Source: Antedon mediterranea
Taxonomy: Eukaryota; Echinodermata; Crinoidea; Comatulida; Antedonidae
Length of the DNA stretch: 64,000 nucleotides
Assembly: GCF_964355755.1 (NCBI RefSeq)
Contig: NC_092677.1
Coordinates: forward strand, 7,507,001 to 7,571,000
Direction of reading: 5' to 3'
The first letter of the stretch is position 1; each line of letters begins with the position of its first letter. The position numbers and the translations under genes were made by a program. The notes under the pieces are model-generated. The model was not told the origin of the DNA. It saw nothing but the letters and a program-made list of their open reading frames with translations, and did no database searches. Positions 1 to 10,649 of the stretch are shown one piece after another.

Positions 1-535
1 GTTAACTTTATAGGTGCCCTGACGGATGACAATTAATACTTATCATCCGTCAGGGCACTACGTTACACAGTGAATTAACAACGTGTATGTTAACTGTTTA
101 GGTGCCCTGACGGATGACAATTAATACCTTTCATCCGTCAGGGCACTACCAGTTTCACAGTGAATTAGCAACGTGTATGTTAACTATATAGGTGCCCTGA
201 CGGATGACAATTAATACTTATCATCCGTCAGGGCACTACCAGATTTATAGTGAATTAACAACGTGTAGGCCCCTATGTTAACTATTTAGGTGCCCTGACG
301 GATGACAATGAATATACTTATCACAGTGAATTAACAACGTGTATGTTAACTATTTAGGTGCCCTGACGGATGACAATTAATATTTTTCATCCGTCAGGGC
401 ACTACCAGTTTCACAGAGTGAATTAACAACGTGTATGTTAACGGAAAACAACGTGTATGTTAACTATGACGGATGACAATTAATACTTATCATCCGTCAG
501 GGCACTACCAGATTCATAGTGAATTCAGACATTCG
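1..535. repeat. Tandem array of about 89-bp palindromic units
   Basis: About six units, some truncated, start near 13, 101, 191, 289, 357 and 440. A full unit holds two 16-nt arms, GTGCCCTGACGGATGA and its reverse complement, around an AT-rich loop of about 13 nt. A spacer with GTGAATTAACAACGTGTATG follows. The unit at 289 has lost its right arm and the one near 440 is scrambled. A degenerate piece of the arm recurs near 850. The array may be a tandemly amplified MITE; it begins at the window edge, so its full extent is unknown. No coding potential is visible. Confidence 0.85.
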
Positions 536-895
536 TTCATATCGATAATATAACCGAACAACGTATGCTAACTCAGTGCATGTAGCTAACTCAGCACTGA
601 GCTAACTAGGTGCCGTGACGCAATAAAATTACTAAATTAAAATTTTGCAGCAGTACGGTAAAATTATGATTCATGGTTTTGTAGTGGAATTGCATGAAAA
701 TTACAAAGGTATAACGAGAACAACTTTCACCATCGCGTTGCACTTACACTGTAATAATTGAATAATTGTGCAAATGGTAAAATACGATCTATGAATTGCG
801 GTCCATCTATGCAAGGAATTAAGTGCGCATGCGTGAAATAAATAGGTTGACGACGGATGACATTTAGACTCTTCCTTTCTTGTGACCGTCTGTCT
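536..895. other. Non-coding stretch with repeat relics
   Basis: There is no credible gene here. A fragment resembling the start of the preceding palindromic unit lies near 608 and another near 850, so this looks like decayed transposon flank. Confidence 0.4.
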
Positions 896-1042
896 GCGAT
901 ATTTTTTTACGCTCAACGAAACTGCCAGCTAGCCAGAATACTGTTTTCTGATTGGATGTTGATGTCACGTGAGATGTTCAAATCACTCACGCATGCAGTT
1001 CGCCTCAGTAGGTAATTCTTCCTCGCACTCTCCGACCGGTTG
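896..1042. repeat. 147-bp dispersed repeat, copy 1
   Basis: This segment is nearly identical to 20596-20742, in the same orientation, with about two base differences. Both copies start at GCGATATTTTTTTACG and stop at CTCCGACCGGTTG, while flanks differ, so the ends are sharp. No terminal inverted repeat is obvious. It lies just upstream of the Harbinger transposase remnant and may be the element that replaced the transposase 5' part. Confidence 0.7.
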
Positions 1043-1193
1043 CGACTCGCACTGCTCTTTAGGCTAGCAATTAACGTGTTGTAGGAATCGTACATTTCAA
1101 CTACTATAGCTCCTTGCACAACAGACAGAGGCTTACAATTTCCCGCATTTTTATTGTGTCGCCATCGTTGAAATGTTTTTTCGTAACATTTAA

Positions 1194-1607
1194 GAGTTAA
1201 CGAGGGAAAGGCGTGTTTACAACTACCGGCATTCAAGGGCACGGCGAGTGTCCGAGAATGCTTTCGGAATACTCGCAAGCAAGTTCCGACTGTACCACAG
1301 GAAAATCGCCCTTAAAGCAGAAAATGCAGAGAAAATTGTGAAGGCAACATGTGTGCTGCACAATTACATTCGGAAGACTTCAAGATGTAAACATTTTGAA
1401 ATTGGTCTAGATGAAGAGAACATGTTAAGTAATAACTTAATGGAAGCAGAAGGACTGCAAGCTGTAGAAAGTCGAAGAGGGCACCACAGCGCAGCGAGCG
1501 CTCTCGATATCAGAGATAAGTTTAAGCGCTACTTTAGTTCTGATGCTGGCAGTGTTTCATGGCAGGTCCAGAAAACATTCGGTGTAGCTACACTATTGCC
1601 AAAGTAA
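1194..1607 (+). pseudogene. PIF/Harbinger (HARBI1-like) transposase, C-terminal remnant
   Basis: The reading frame from 1194 to the stop at 1605-1607 gives a stretch typical of the DDE_Tnp_4 nuclease of PIF/Harbinger transposases. It begins LTRERRVYNYRHSRARRVSE, then NAFGILASKFRLYHRKI, and later VKATCVLHNYIRK. In this family the Glu of the SENAFG block is the third catalytic acidic residue, and CVLHNY/F is the conserved C-terminal helix. A stop lies directly upstream at 1191-1193. The first two acidic residues and the whole N-terminal half are missing, so this is a fragment. It faces the MADF gene at 8083-6200, matching the convergent two-gene layout of Harbinger elements. It was probably never a cellular gene here. 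Confidence 0.85.
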
Positions 1608-1976
1608 ATTAACTATATATAGTATATTTATATAAATGTCATTCGTTTATACTATGTATTTCCACAAAAATTTATCCGGTTATAAATGTAGGTAAACAAA
1701 CGTATTCTGAGACAACAAATTGATATGACTATTCCACAATTTAAATTTCAACATACTGTATATGTTTTATTTTTAATTTCAAAATATTAAAATTGCACCA
1801 ACAGTTTCAAAGTTATGAATAAAAAATAAAAACTATTTATTCAACCAAAAGTACTTCGAGTCTAATTAATTGATTATACATTTTTGTTTATTGAATTATT
1901 CTTCATTAGCGATTTCCTCTTCTATGTCGAACACAATTAGAGTAGTACAGGCTATATGTGACATTTATCCTATGTA
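1608..1976. other. AT-rich 3' flank of the transposase remnant
   Basis: This is AT-rich sequence with no supported gene. AATAAA-type hexamers occur near 1818-1826 and could serve as a polyadenylation signal for the transposase, but that is not testable here. Confidence 0.4.
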
Positions 1977-2096
1977 ACCTTGAAAAAATTCTAATAAAAG
2001 GTCTTTTGGTATTTTCTTGTAGCTTTAGGTGTGAATAAATACCAAAAAATTTTTGCAGCCTTCTAGTTGCTGCGTTAGTGAGATATTGAGGGTCAA

Positions 2097-2109
2097 AGGT
2101 CAGTGACCT
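2097..2109. promoter_or_regulatory. Inverted nuclear-receptor half-sites (IR1), left arm
   Basis: AGGTCAGTGACCT is a perfect inverted repeat of the AGGTCA half-site with 1-nt spacing, the layout bound by EcR/USP and FXR/RXR type receptors. Only the motif is observed; binding is inference. Confidence 0.4.
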
Positions 2110-2260
2110 TTTTGTGGCATTTGATGGCTCATAAATCCTCAATTCCTGGGTTTAAAAAGACAACTGTGGTGTCTACATCTATGTTTTAGTGGTCAAACAA
2201 CAAAATAAAGTTTGTGCAAATTTCGGGTTACTTGTGCCATTGGTCAGATTGTCGGGTCAA

Positions 2261-2273
2261 AGGTCATTGACCT
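2261..2273. promoter_or_regulatory. Second IR1 motif in the left foldback arm
   Basis: AGGTCATTGACCT is again a perfect inverted half-site pair with one spacer base. Its counterpart in the right arm is at 5921-5933. Confidence 0.4.
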
Positions 2274-2491
2274 TTATTCATTAATAACTACTACTAGTTT
2301 AGGACCTGGGTAAGATTTGTATGCATTCAATTTAGGAGAGAATATCTCAACTGTTATAGGATAATTAGACCCCAAGGAACAACATGGGATATGTGCCAAA
2401 TTCGTTATCGAAAATACATATTTATGTTCAGTCGAACACAACGTTTACCCCAAAAAATGACCGGAAATGCTTTTACTGACCTTTGACCAAA

Positions 2492-4195
2492 CTTACTTAC
2501 TTAATCTCATCCCACTATTAAGTGGGTGCCATGATAATTTGTCTCCACACATCTCTATCAAGCATGCTCTTTCTCAGTTCACTCAGGTCTAGTTTGGTAT
2601 CTTTCAACAGAATGTAGAGCGAAGTCAGTTGAGGTCTTCCCACTTTCCTTTTCTCTTCTGGTTCCCAAAGGAGAACTCTTGAGGCAGGCTCAGAGCTTCT
2701 CATAACATGACCGGCAAGGCCCATGCGACGTCTTTGAATGATGGTCGTAAGACGGGGAAGGTTGGCATATAGTGTCTTGTTGGTGGCGTGTGAGGACCAT
2801 GGGATGTTTTGGACTTTCCTCAGCATGCGGGTGTATGCTCCATCCAATGATTTTGAGAGCGATGAAGTAAGACTCCATGTCTCACAGCCGTAAAGAAGAA
2901 TGGCTTCAACTGTTGACTTAAAGAGGCGGATTTTTGTGGACTTGTTGATACGAGATGCCCATATTTTTGAAAGACTGTTCAGCGCACCCCATGCTTGACC
3001 AAGTCTTGCTTCGACATCATGGTTAGTGGATGAACAGTAGCTTCCGAGGTACTTGAAATCCTCTACTTGTTCTATTGCTGATCCATCCAGTGCGAGAGTT
3101 ATAGAAGGTGATGAGGGGTTTAAATATATGAATTGGGTCTTCTTGATGTTTAAGTATAAACCTATAGCTTGTGTGGCTTGTTGAATTCTGTGCAGTAGAT
3201 TTTCGGCAGCATGTATGGAATCTTCAAGAATGGCGATGTCATCGGCAAAGTCCAGGTCTGGTAGTACTTCAGCTGGATGTCTTCTACTACGGCGGAGGGT
3301 GAGACCGTCTGATGATGTAGTTGCTGATCGCACTACATAGTCAAGGCAGACAATAAACAAGAATGGAGCAAGAGGGTCTCCTTGAACTACGCCAGAGTCG
3401 ATGTTGAAGCAATCAGTCTCACCATCTGGAGTCAGGACAACTGCTGATGTATTGATATACATTACTCTGATGGCTTCTACAATTTTATGAGGGATGCCGT
3501 ATGCTAAGAGGATCTTCATCATGATGTTGCGATTGATGGAATCGAAGGCTTTGCGAAAGTCAATAAAGATAATGACTGCCTCTTTGTGATGGTTCGTAAC
3601 CTCTTCAACAATTCTCCTCAGTGCAAGAATGTGCGTAGTTGTTGATCGAGCCTGACGAAAGCCATTCTGGTTGGGGCGTAAAACTTCATTAATCACAGGA
3701 CGTATCCTATTTAAAATCAGGCGATTGTAGATCTTTGCAGCCAATTGTGATAATGAAATACCCCTGTAGTTATCTGGTTTTGAAAGATCACCTTTTTTCA
3801 GGATATGAACGAAATTCCCCATTCTGATGGCCTGTATCCATCAAGAATTTGATTGCAGAAAGAAGTGAGAGCTTTCTGGGTGCCAGGTAATTTCCATATT
3901 TCGATGGGAAGACCGTCAAGACCAGTTGCTTTGCCAGATTTCATCTGTTTGCAGGCAATTGACACCTCAGCCTCGGAGAACCTCTCGGAGCTTATCTGGT
4001 GGTTAAGTTGAAGATTTTGACGATATCCATGTCATCTACCACTGAAGTCTCCACCAATAGTAGTTTGTGGAAGTGAGTTTTCCATGCTAGAAGACAATCC
4101 TCTCCCATGATGCATGCACTTTGAGATCTCTTCCCTGAGAGTTGTTTGACAAGTTGCCATGCAGATTTTAAGCTGTTGGCCGATGCTGGTTGATC
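2492..4195 (-). pseudogene. 5'-truncated non-LTR retrotransposon (RTE-like reverse transcriptase)
   Basis: The main open frame, 3822-2518, gives 434 residues of reverse transcriptase and C-terminal region. Visible blocks include KPDNYRGISL, NQNGFRQARST, IFIDFRKAFDS (first catalytic Asp), GVVQGDPLAPFLF, the catalytic FADD in DLDFADDIAILE, and KYLGSY. A CETW block and the C-terminal GRPQL region follow. Upstream, other frames continue homologous sequence (SAWQLVKQLSGKRSQ; KSGKATGLDGLPIEIWKL), so at least one frameshift separates it from the main frame. The 3' end on the minus strand carries a short AAGT repeat (near 2491-2500), typical of LINE tails. It is inserted in the left arm of the foldback element. 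The clade (RTE-like) is a judgement from motifs only. Confidence 0.85.
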
Positions 4196-4349
4196 GACAC
4201 ACTGTATGGTATAAAATGGAAGCATATACAATATGCTACCCATTGCTACCCAACTTGTATTGAAATAATTTTTGATTAGGAATATAACTTTATGGAAAAT
4301 GTGCATAATTGACTTCAGTATTTAGAATTATTATTAATTTATCTTTATC

Positions 4350-5360
4350 AACTAGTACGACCTTTCCTGATGATTTGAAGTTGGGTCTAGTTACATTTAT
4401 TTTAAAGAAACCTTCACTGGATCATACTTCCATGGCAAATTTTTGATCTATTTCTAATGTCGCTTTTTTATCTAATTGATCCTTGAGAAATGCGTTGCTT
4501 TAGATCTCATACATTTTCTTGACGACAATAATTTGTTCGACCCTCTTCAATCAGCATATAGAAAGCACCACAGTACAGAGTCAGCCATTCTCAAGGTGCA
4601 TAATGATATTATTTTAACTCTGAATAAAGGTAATTGTCTTTTTTCTGTGTACCTCGACCTGTCGGCAGCTTCTGATACCATGTACTATTCCATTCTTATT
4701 GCAAGACTCTCGTCTATTGTTATATGTGGATCTGCTCTAAATTGGTTCAAGTCATATTTGTCTTCTAGGAAGCAGCAGGTCCGGATTGGTAATGTCAAAT
4801 CCACCTCTATCGACCTGAAATGCGGTGTTCCTCAAGGATCAATACTGGGTCCTGTATTGTTTTTAGTTTACATCTCGCCCATGAGTGATATCATTAAGAG
4901 ACATTGTGTCCAATATCATGTGTACGCAGATGATACACAACTGTACATCAGCTTTAATCCAGCAGAGTTTAATGAGGCGAAATCGGTTATCGAAGCTTGT
5001 GTTGTTGATGTTCAGGATTGGCTAACTAAAAACATGCTCTTTTTAAACCTGGTAAAACAGAAATCTTATTTCTTCATTCAAAACACTTCAAGAAATTGGC
5101 CATTGCTAGAAACATCAATCACATCATCGTTGGAGGTTAGATATATCGGAGTTGTATTTGACTCAACGATTATGTCCAGACATATCAACAACATTAGTAA
5201 ATCTGATACCTACCACCTTCGTAACATAAGATCAATTCGCAAACACACTCCTCGCTTATTAAACTTGTCCATGCACTAATAACATCACGGTTAGACTACT
5301 GCAATGCCATTTTGTTTGGTCTACCAAATAAAGAACTTAATAAACTACAACTAAGTCTTT
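4350..5360 (+). pseudogene. L2/CR1-like LINE reverse transcriptase fragment
   Basis: Translation gives LKLGLVTFILKKPSLDH, then a 267-residue open stretch (4476-5279) with QSAYRKHHSTE, the degraded DLSAASDT (family DLSAAFDT), CGVPQGSILGPVLF and the catalytic YADD in YADDTQLYI. After a frameshift near 5255 the frame continues with [20 protein letters not shown]. An in-frame stop near 4446, the altered first catalytic block and the frameshift show it is dead. It lacks the endonuclease domain and a recognisable 3' tail. It fills most of the loop of the foldback element. Confidence 0.85.
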
Positions 5361-5920
5361 TCTTTCTTATACCAAATATTTCATTACAACGCTAGAATTA
5401 TTTCACCTAAAATAAACTTACATTAATTTATACTCATTTTTGTCTAAATTTAATAAAATATGCATATTTTCCAAAAATAACATCACATAATTAAATACAA
5501 GTTGGGTAGCAATGGATAGCGTATTGTATATGCTTTCATTTGATACCATACAGTGTGTCCATTGACATTTTAAATATTTAACCCGAAAATGTTTTTTTTT
5601 GGTCAAAGGTTAGTAAAAGCATTTCCGGTCATTTTTGGGGGTAAAAGTTGTGTTAGACCGAATATAAATATGTATATTCTGAACAATTTGACACCAAAAG
5701 CAAATCTGTATGACAAGTGGTTTTCGAGATATAAGAACCACACATTTCTAACCTTTGACCCCGATTTTGGGCATGTTCGCCCCAGATAACGAATTTGACA
5801 CATATCCCATGTTGTTCCTTGGGGTCAAATTATCCTATAACAGTTGAGATATTCTCTCCTAAATTGAATGCATACAAATCTTACTGAGGTTCTACACTAG
5901 CAGTAGTTATTAATGAATAA

Positions 5921-5933
5921 AGGTCAATGACCT
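5921..5933. promoter_or_regulatory. IR1 nuclear-receptor-like motif, right foldback arm
   Basis: AGGTCAATGACCT mirrors the site at 2261-2273. TTGACCT follows at once, adding another half-site. The outer counterpart (6085-6097, AGGTGACTGACCT) has lost one base of the palindrome. Confidence 0.4.
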
Positions 5934-6199
5934 TTGACCTGACTATCTGACCAATGGCACAAGTAACCCAAAATTTGCAAAAACTTTATTTTGTTGTTTG
6001 ACCACTAAAACATAGATGTAGAAACCACATTTGTCTTTTTAAACCCAGGAGTTGAGGAGTTATGAGCCATCAAATGCCACAAAAAGGTGACTGACCTTTG
6101 ACCCTCAATATCTCACTAATGCAGCAACTAGAAGGCTGCAAAAATTTTTTGGTAATTATTGACACCTAAAGCTACAAGAAAATACCAAAAGACCTTTTA

Positions 6200-8083
6200 T
6201 TAGAATTTTTTCAAGGTCAAACCATATATAGCCTCTACTAGAGATGTTATAGCCTTTTTAACTTGAATTTGTTTGATCTTTGGAAACGATTTGACAGTTT
6301 GAAATGTTGATTCGAAAAAAAGTTCTAATGCGTCCTTATTTTTTTAGGAGTTTTGTTTATTTCTTTTGATTCTAGATAATCAACAATTTTTAGGCCTACG
6401 TTGTCATATTTTGGGGCTTTAGATGACGATGATGATGCAGGTTTTGAAGGGGCAGATCTTTTTGGTGCTACTACAATTGACTCTTCAGTAGTGTCCTCTA
6501 AACCCAGCTCTTCTGTGAATAAAACCTGATCGTCCATCATCAAATTTAAAAAATCTAAAGAGCTTGAAATTCTGTAAGAAAAAAAGTTTTAATTGTATTA
6601 AAGATTAACGTTATTTATTTTCATTAACCGTATTAGGGTCATTGAAAAAAGCTGTTATTTCCGTATTAGGGCCTATAGGTATGTGCGTAGTATAGAAAGC
6701 CAGTTTTACTATTATTACATCGATTATAATTAATACTAGTAACTTGGCAGGCCTAGGAGGAAGGCTAGTTCTTCAATCGAATGGCAACTTAATTAATAAT
6801 AATTATATAATATTAATTATAAAAACTTACTGTCTTGGTTCAAGATATGGAACTAAAAAATTCATCTGATCAGCCCATTTATATTTTTTAACTCCCCCAC
6901 CACCAGCATCACCACTTTTAGTTGAATTATTTTTTATGGTTCTCTGAAGGGAATCCCGGAGATTGATCCATTTTTTCTTTGCCGATTCACCTGTGATACA
7001 ACAATATACATATGTCAAATAATAGAGTCATCATATTGTTATTACATAACATAACTTTTAATGATTTAGCAATTACTTGCCTCACTCCATCATGCCTCAC
7101 GCAAGGCATATTGTTATGCCTTGATATAGGCATATTAGTTGTTGACTTACCATCTACGCCAACCTCGTCCCCAATAGCTTTCCAGATATCTGCTTTTTGT
7201 TTGTCTTGCTTATAGTTATACTCATTACTGCTTTTGTCGTACAGTATTTTATTCTGCTGCACAAGCAAAATTAATTTTTCGATGTTCTAAAAAAACAAAT
7301 TAAAATGTATTTTATTGGCATTACATAGCCTGTGCCCTACTTGGGCCTAGCCTACTACTACTTTAGATATATTAAATAATACACATATTAGGCTTAATCT
7401 ATAGGCGTAGCCTCTATCTAGGCCCAAGCTAGGCCAATAGTATTATTATTTAATTGTATAGCTGGCCTAGACCTAGCTAGGCTAATAACAATACTACTAT
7501 ATAATAATATAGTATTAGCCTACAGGCCTAGTAATAGTAGTACTGGATGTACCATTATAACAGTTTATATATAGGCCTAGGCCTATAGGCCTAGGCTAGC
7601 TAGTTAAGCCCCCACCACTAGCCTAGCTAGGAGGCCTAGGCCTACTACCAAATGTAGCATATCACAGGCCTACTGCTGCTTGCTAGCCCTATCCATCGTC
7701 AGTCAATGTAATGCATATATAGGCCTAGGTATAGATTTACTAGGCCTCAGTCTAGGCGCGCTTAGGTCTAGCCTAGACCTAGTCTAGGTAGGCCTAAGGG
7801 GCCTAGGCATAGGCCTACCTAGGCCTAGCTAGCTGGGCCTTGGCTAGCCTACTCCTTTCTATCTAGCCTGGCTAGGTCAGGCTTTTATAAATAGCGTATC
7901 TAAACCTATGACTTTTTCATAAGATGATAGCACGTAAGATATTGGTTCAATTAAGTTTAATAAACTGTGTATTCTATTAAATTTGTAGCTCAATTTACGT
8001 ACCATTTTTAAACGTCGCGGTGCACAAACCAAGTGACGTCGTCTGTGGTTTTGATTTTTGCGCGCTGTTTTTAACTTTGACAT
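6200..8083 (-). CDS. MADF-BESS domain DNA-binding protein of a Harbinger element (one frameshift)
   Basis: Four exons on the minus strand are joined by GT-AG introns with compatible phases: 8083-8003, 7286-7151, 6990-6831 and 6571-6200. Exon 1 starts MSKLKTARKNQNHRRRHL, a basic leader. Exons 2-3 form a MADF (Myb/SANT-like) domain: EKLILLVQQNKILYD, KADIWKAIGDEVGVDG, then ESAKKKWINLRDSLQRT and WADQMNFLVPYLEPR. Exon 4 has an acidic stretch, a Ser/Lys linker and LKIVDYLESKE. A stop at 6325 ends that frame. One base lost in the run of seven T (near 6345) explains this: the next frame encodes a BESS-like motif, DALELFFESTFQTVKSF, with its stop at 6200-6202. Restored length would be about 249 residues. 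Family members bind DNA through MADF and self-associate through BESS. In Harbinger elements such a protein recruits the transposase. The frameshift may be real decay or a homopolymer sequencing error. Confidence 0.8.
7300..7870. repeat. GGCCTA-rich low-complexity region
   Basis: Words such as TAGGCCTAGGCCTA and CTAGCTAGGC recur densely and are self-complementary at AGGCCT and CTAG. It forms most of intron 1 of the MADF gene. Smaller patches of the same words occur near 10090, 16240 and 17360. No gene is visible. Confidence 0.8.
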
Positions 8084-8099
8084 TACAGGTGCATCCTGA

Positions 8100-8340
8100 T
8101 TGGCTATTATAAAATCGTGTCGTGTGTCGTGTCGTGAAAAATGGGTTGTAAACCCATTCAGTACGACCGATTTTTTCCCGTACACGACACGGTTGTCGGA
8201 GACGGTTCTAATGTAAACGTTTATATTCTACAACACGTAACCCAATTTATCGTGTCGTCATCGTGTCGTTATCGTGTCGTTATCGTATCTAGTGTAAATG
8301 GCGCTTTATTACGCATGGTGGAAGCTACCTAGTATGTTAT
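8100..8340. other. CGTGTCGT-rich segment upstream of the MADF gene
   Basis: CGTGTCGT-type words recur in direct and inverted orientation near 8107-8136, 8173-8185 and 8248-8285. The segment directly precedes the MADF start codon, so it may hold its promoter or the subterminal repeats of the Harbinger element. A terminal inverted repeat could not be matched because the opposite end is lost. Confidence 0.35.
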
Positions 8341-8570
8341 GCATTTTGAATTCACTCCATCGTGCCACCACCAGTGACCAGCAGAGTGATAAAGGGCTAG
8401 CCTATCTAGCTAGTCCTACCCTACTTGCTAGAGAGAGGCACCCTATTAGATTGGAAGATGGTTAACAAGCAGTACTCTATTTGCCTTCTACTAGGTAAGC
8501 CTACAAAAGAGTGTAATTTTTACGGCTATTTTATACGCCTATTTGTTCATATTATTATTTAATAATCGTT
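8341..8570. other. Unannotated spacer
   Basis: There is no supported gene. The sequence passes from the Harbinger flank into the LINE fragment that follows. Confidence 0.3.
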
Positions 8571-10050
8571 GATAATTCAAATACCTATCTTGGTCATGTG
8601 ATCAGTAATAACCTGAGTGATGAAAGTGACATCAAACGTCAATATCGATCTATTTGCATTAGGCCTAGGGCCAACTCTCTAAATAGAAAGTTTGGAAAAA
8701 TAATGTTCTACTAAGACTAAATGTTATCTATTTAAGAGTTTACTGTGTCAGCATGTACTGTTCAACCTTATGGTGTAGATATAATAAGAGCACTCTGTCT
8801 GAGATCACTGAAAGTATGTTATAACAATGCCTTATTTGCTGCTGAAGCAGCCTAGACATTGTAGTGCAAGCATGATGTTTGTCTTAAATGACGTCCATCC
8901 TTTGATGAGTTGATCATTAGAAAATCTGTTTTTAGTTTTAAAAATCGTGTGAACGCAAGTAGTAATTCCTTGATCATTGCCATTAATCGCCACGTTCTTA
9001 GGGCCTGTTTCTATAGAGCAGAGAATACGGTTGTGAATACCGTTCTTTTCAAGAACCGTTTTTTCTTGCCAGCAGAAATGGGTCCCCACAAAAAACCACA
9101 AAAAAGAACCGATCTTAAAAACGGTTTCAAAAACCCCAATTGATTGCGGTCTCGATCGCAAAGAACCGTTCTGAAACCGGTTTCCGCGGAGCAATTTTTA
9201 GCTGCAACACAATCGTGGTCTCAATTTGACCCCAAAAACTGAACTCTGCAGTCTGCTACACTGGGACGATTGCGGTCAACTCGCAGTCAAACCTGCGCGA
9301 TAGGACCTACAGTAGGCCTAAGTCATTTTTATTTCTATAGATAGTGAGTATTTTATTTAACTAAAAAATGTTGACCGATGCCATTACGAGGTTCGTAAAA
9401 AAATATGTGAAGGAAAGAAGAAGAGGGGACTTGTCGGGAGTCGGAAGAAAGACTCGCGTATAAACTATACTATAGGCATAGGCCTACATGTTTTTAAGAA
9501 TATTGTAAAGCGTGTGAAAAATAGACGAGTTCAACTTGACCATATTAGAGGGTGCGATGTACCTATACTTTAACCAAGGACCACAATAACGTTTCAGGTA
9601 ATAATTCCCCCTTCTATGATGAAATGGATGCTATTTCTTGGGGATCGCGCTATGCGAAAAAAAGTAAACATGACCTCGATCCAATCACGCTTCCTCCTAA
9701 CGAACTGCATTGTGGTGTATATAATGACGTCATTCATAACGAACGCACATGGACGGAACCGGTTTTATTGGAGTAAAAATTGAGCTGCAACGCGATCTTT
9801 ATTTATAAACAACAGCCGAAACCGGTTTCCAAAAAACCGTTCTTTTTTTATTTTTCAATAGAAACAGGCCCTTAATGTGTCAAGAATGCACATACAATGG
9901 AATGCTTTGTTGCATTGACTTTATTATTTACATAATCTTTGTTTTTGTTCTATGAGCTGTTAGATTAAGATTTTTTTTTCTCTCTTTTGCTATGGATATA
10001 ATATTATGTCACCATGATATTCCGAAATAAAAAGATAAATGAAATGAAAT
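8570..10050 (+). pseudogene. 3' end of a LINE, split by a Harbinger-type MITE
   Basis: Translated pieces resemble the C-terminal part of L2/CR1-class LINE proteins: TYLGHVISNNLSDESDIKRQ, then MIIRKSVFSFKNRVNASSN and SLIIAINRHVL. Frameshifts and stops separate them. A 3' UTR follows after the MITE (9872 onward) and ends in an AAATG-rich tail near 10020-10050, typical of LINE tails. The left border of the segmental duplication (8738) cuts through it. Copy B keeps only the part from 24337 to about 24735. Confidence 0.7.
9001..9871. mobile_element. Nonautonomous Harbinger-type element, copy 1 (871 bp)
   Basis: The ends are GGGCCTGTTTCTAT and ATAGAAACAGGCCC, flanked by a TTA duplication (8998-9000 and 9872-9874). 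Terminal inverted repeats beginning GGG with a 3-bp TTA target fit PIF/Harbinger. Subterminal CGGTTT/AACCGG words repeat many times at both ends. Inside, 9552-9776 and nearby frames read DHNNVSGNNSPFYDEMDAIS, like the C-terminal part of Myb/SANT-like proteins of Harbinger elements, so it seems deleted from an autonomous parent. A near-identical copy is at 58412-59264. Copy B of the duplication lacks it. Confidence 0.85.
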
Positions 10051-10640
10051 AATACTGTATATTATAATAATAATGTATATTATTTATATATAGGCCTACC
10101 TAACTAGCCTAGTAGGCCTAGGAAGCAGGGCCTACTAGCATGGCATTATTGTGATAATCAATCACAATAATGCCATGGTGTTAATAGTTATAATACAGCT
10201 GAGTTGGTGGCCATCATGTCATTCAACATTGACTGATTGAGACTAGCTTTAGACCTCCAAGTCTACCTATATTTTGTAACGTTATTCTTTTTTTTTTCCA
10301 AGAAAGTCAACAGGAATTCCACAACATCTTGAATTTAAAGAGCTGAAGAATACAGATTCAGTGACAATGACAAAAAAAAGTAGTTTGCAGTTATATTTAT
10401 TGTACAGTGTAAGTACATACAGTTCACATAAAAACATGATCTGCAGTACTTCCGTTATCATATATGTTTTCTTTATATTTGTCATACAAAATAAAAAATT
10501 ATTATCACTATAGTCCTTGTTATCAGGTGAACTGTTACTATACTTGTTAAGTTCACAATTCAGCTGATCACAAACAACTCATGTCATCTTATTCGTAACA
10601 TTCTGTCTTTTATTTTACAGTGCAAGTACTGTATCTACCA
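10050..10640. other. Non-coding flank with GGCCTA words
   Basis: No gene is supported. This part is repeated at 24735-25147 in copy B, and the sequence CATATATGTTTTC at 10460-10472 is the empty target of the 18.8-kb array found in copy B. Confidence 0.5.
10139..10177. repeat. Perfect 17-bp stem, 5-nt loop hairpin
   Basis: CATGGCATTATTGTGAT and its exact reverse complement flank AATCA. It is conserved at 24824-24862 in copy B. Confidence 0.8.
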
Positions 10641-10649
10641 ATCTATTAG

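Larger units (their letters stand above)
1977..6217. mobile_element. Foldback element with long inverted arms and nested LINEs
   Basis: The left arm (1977-2491, resuming at 4196 to about 4310) is the reverse complement of the right arm (about 5455-6217), with scattered mismatches. Both arms start at their outer edge with ACCTTGAAAAAATTCTAATA. The left arm is interrupted at 2492-4195 by a LINE; about 35 bp of arm are missing at that junction compared with the right arm. The loop (about 4310-5455) is mostly an L2-like LINE fragment. The element lies between the two convergent Harbinger genes, and the MADF stop codon falls just inside the right arm. No transposase of its own is seen and no target duplication was recognised, so its superfamily is open. 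Confidence 0.75.
1194..8330. mobile_element. Composite PIF/Harbinger element, left end lost
   Basis: Two features define it: the transposase remnant (plus strand) and the MADF-BESS gene (minus strand), convergent and separated only by a 4.2-kb foldback insertion. Without that insertion their stops would be a few hundred bases apart. Autonomous PIF/Harbinger elements typically encode exactly a DDE nuclease plus a Myb/SANT or MADF DNA-binding protein. I could not identify terminal inverted repeats or a 3-bp target duplication, so both borders are approximate. The right border was placed after the gene's 5' flank. Confidence 0.6.

Noticed and set aside
913-1278. 121-residue minus-strand frame overlapping the transposase remnant
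   Set aside because: It is antisense to the clearly homologous plus-strand DDE_Tnp_4 sequence and extends into the 147-bp dispersed repeat, so it is a shadow.
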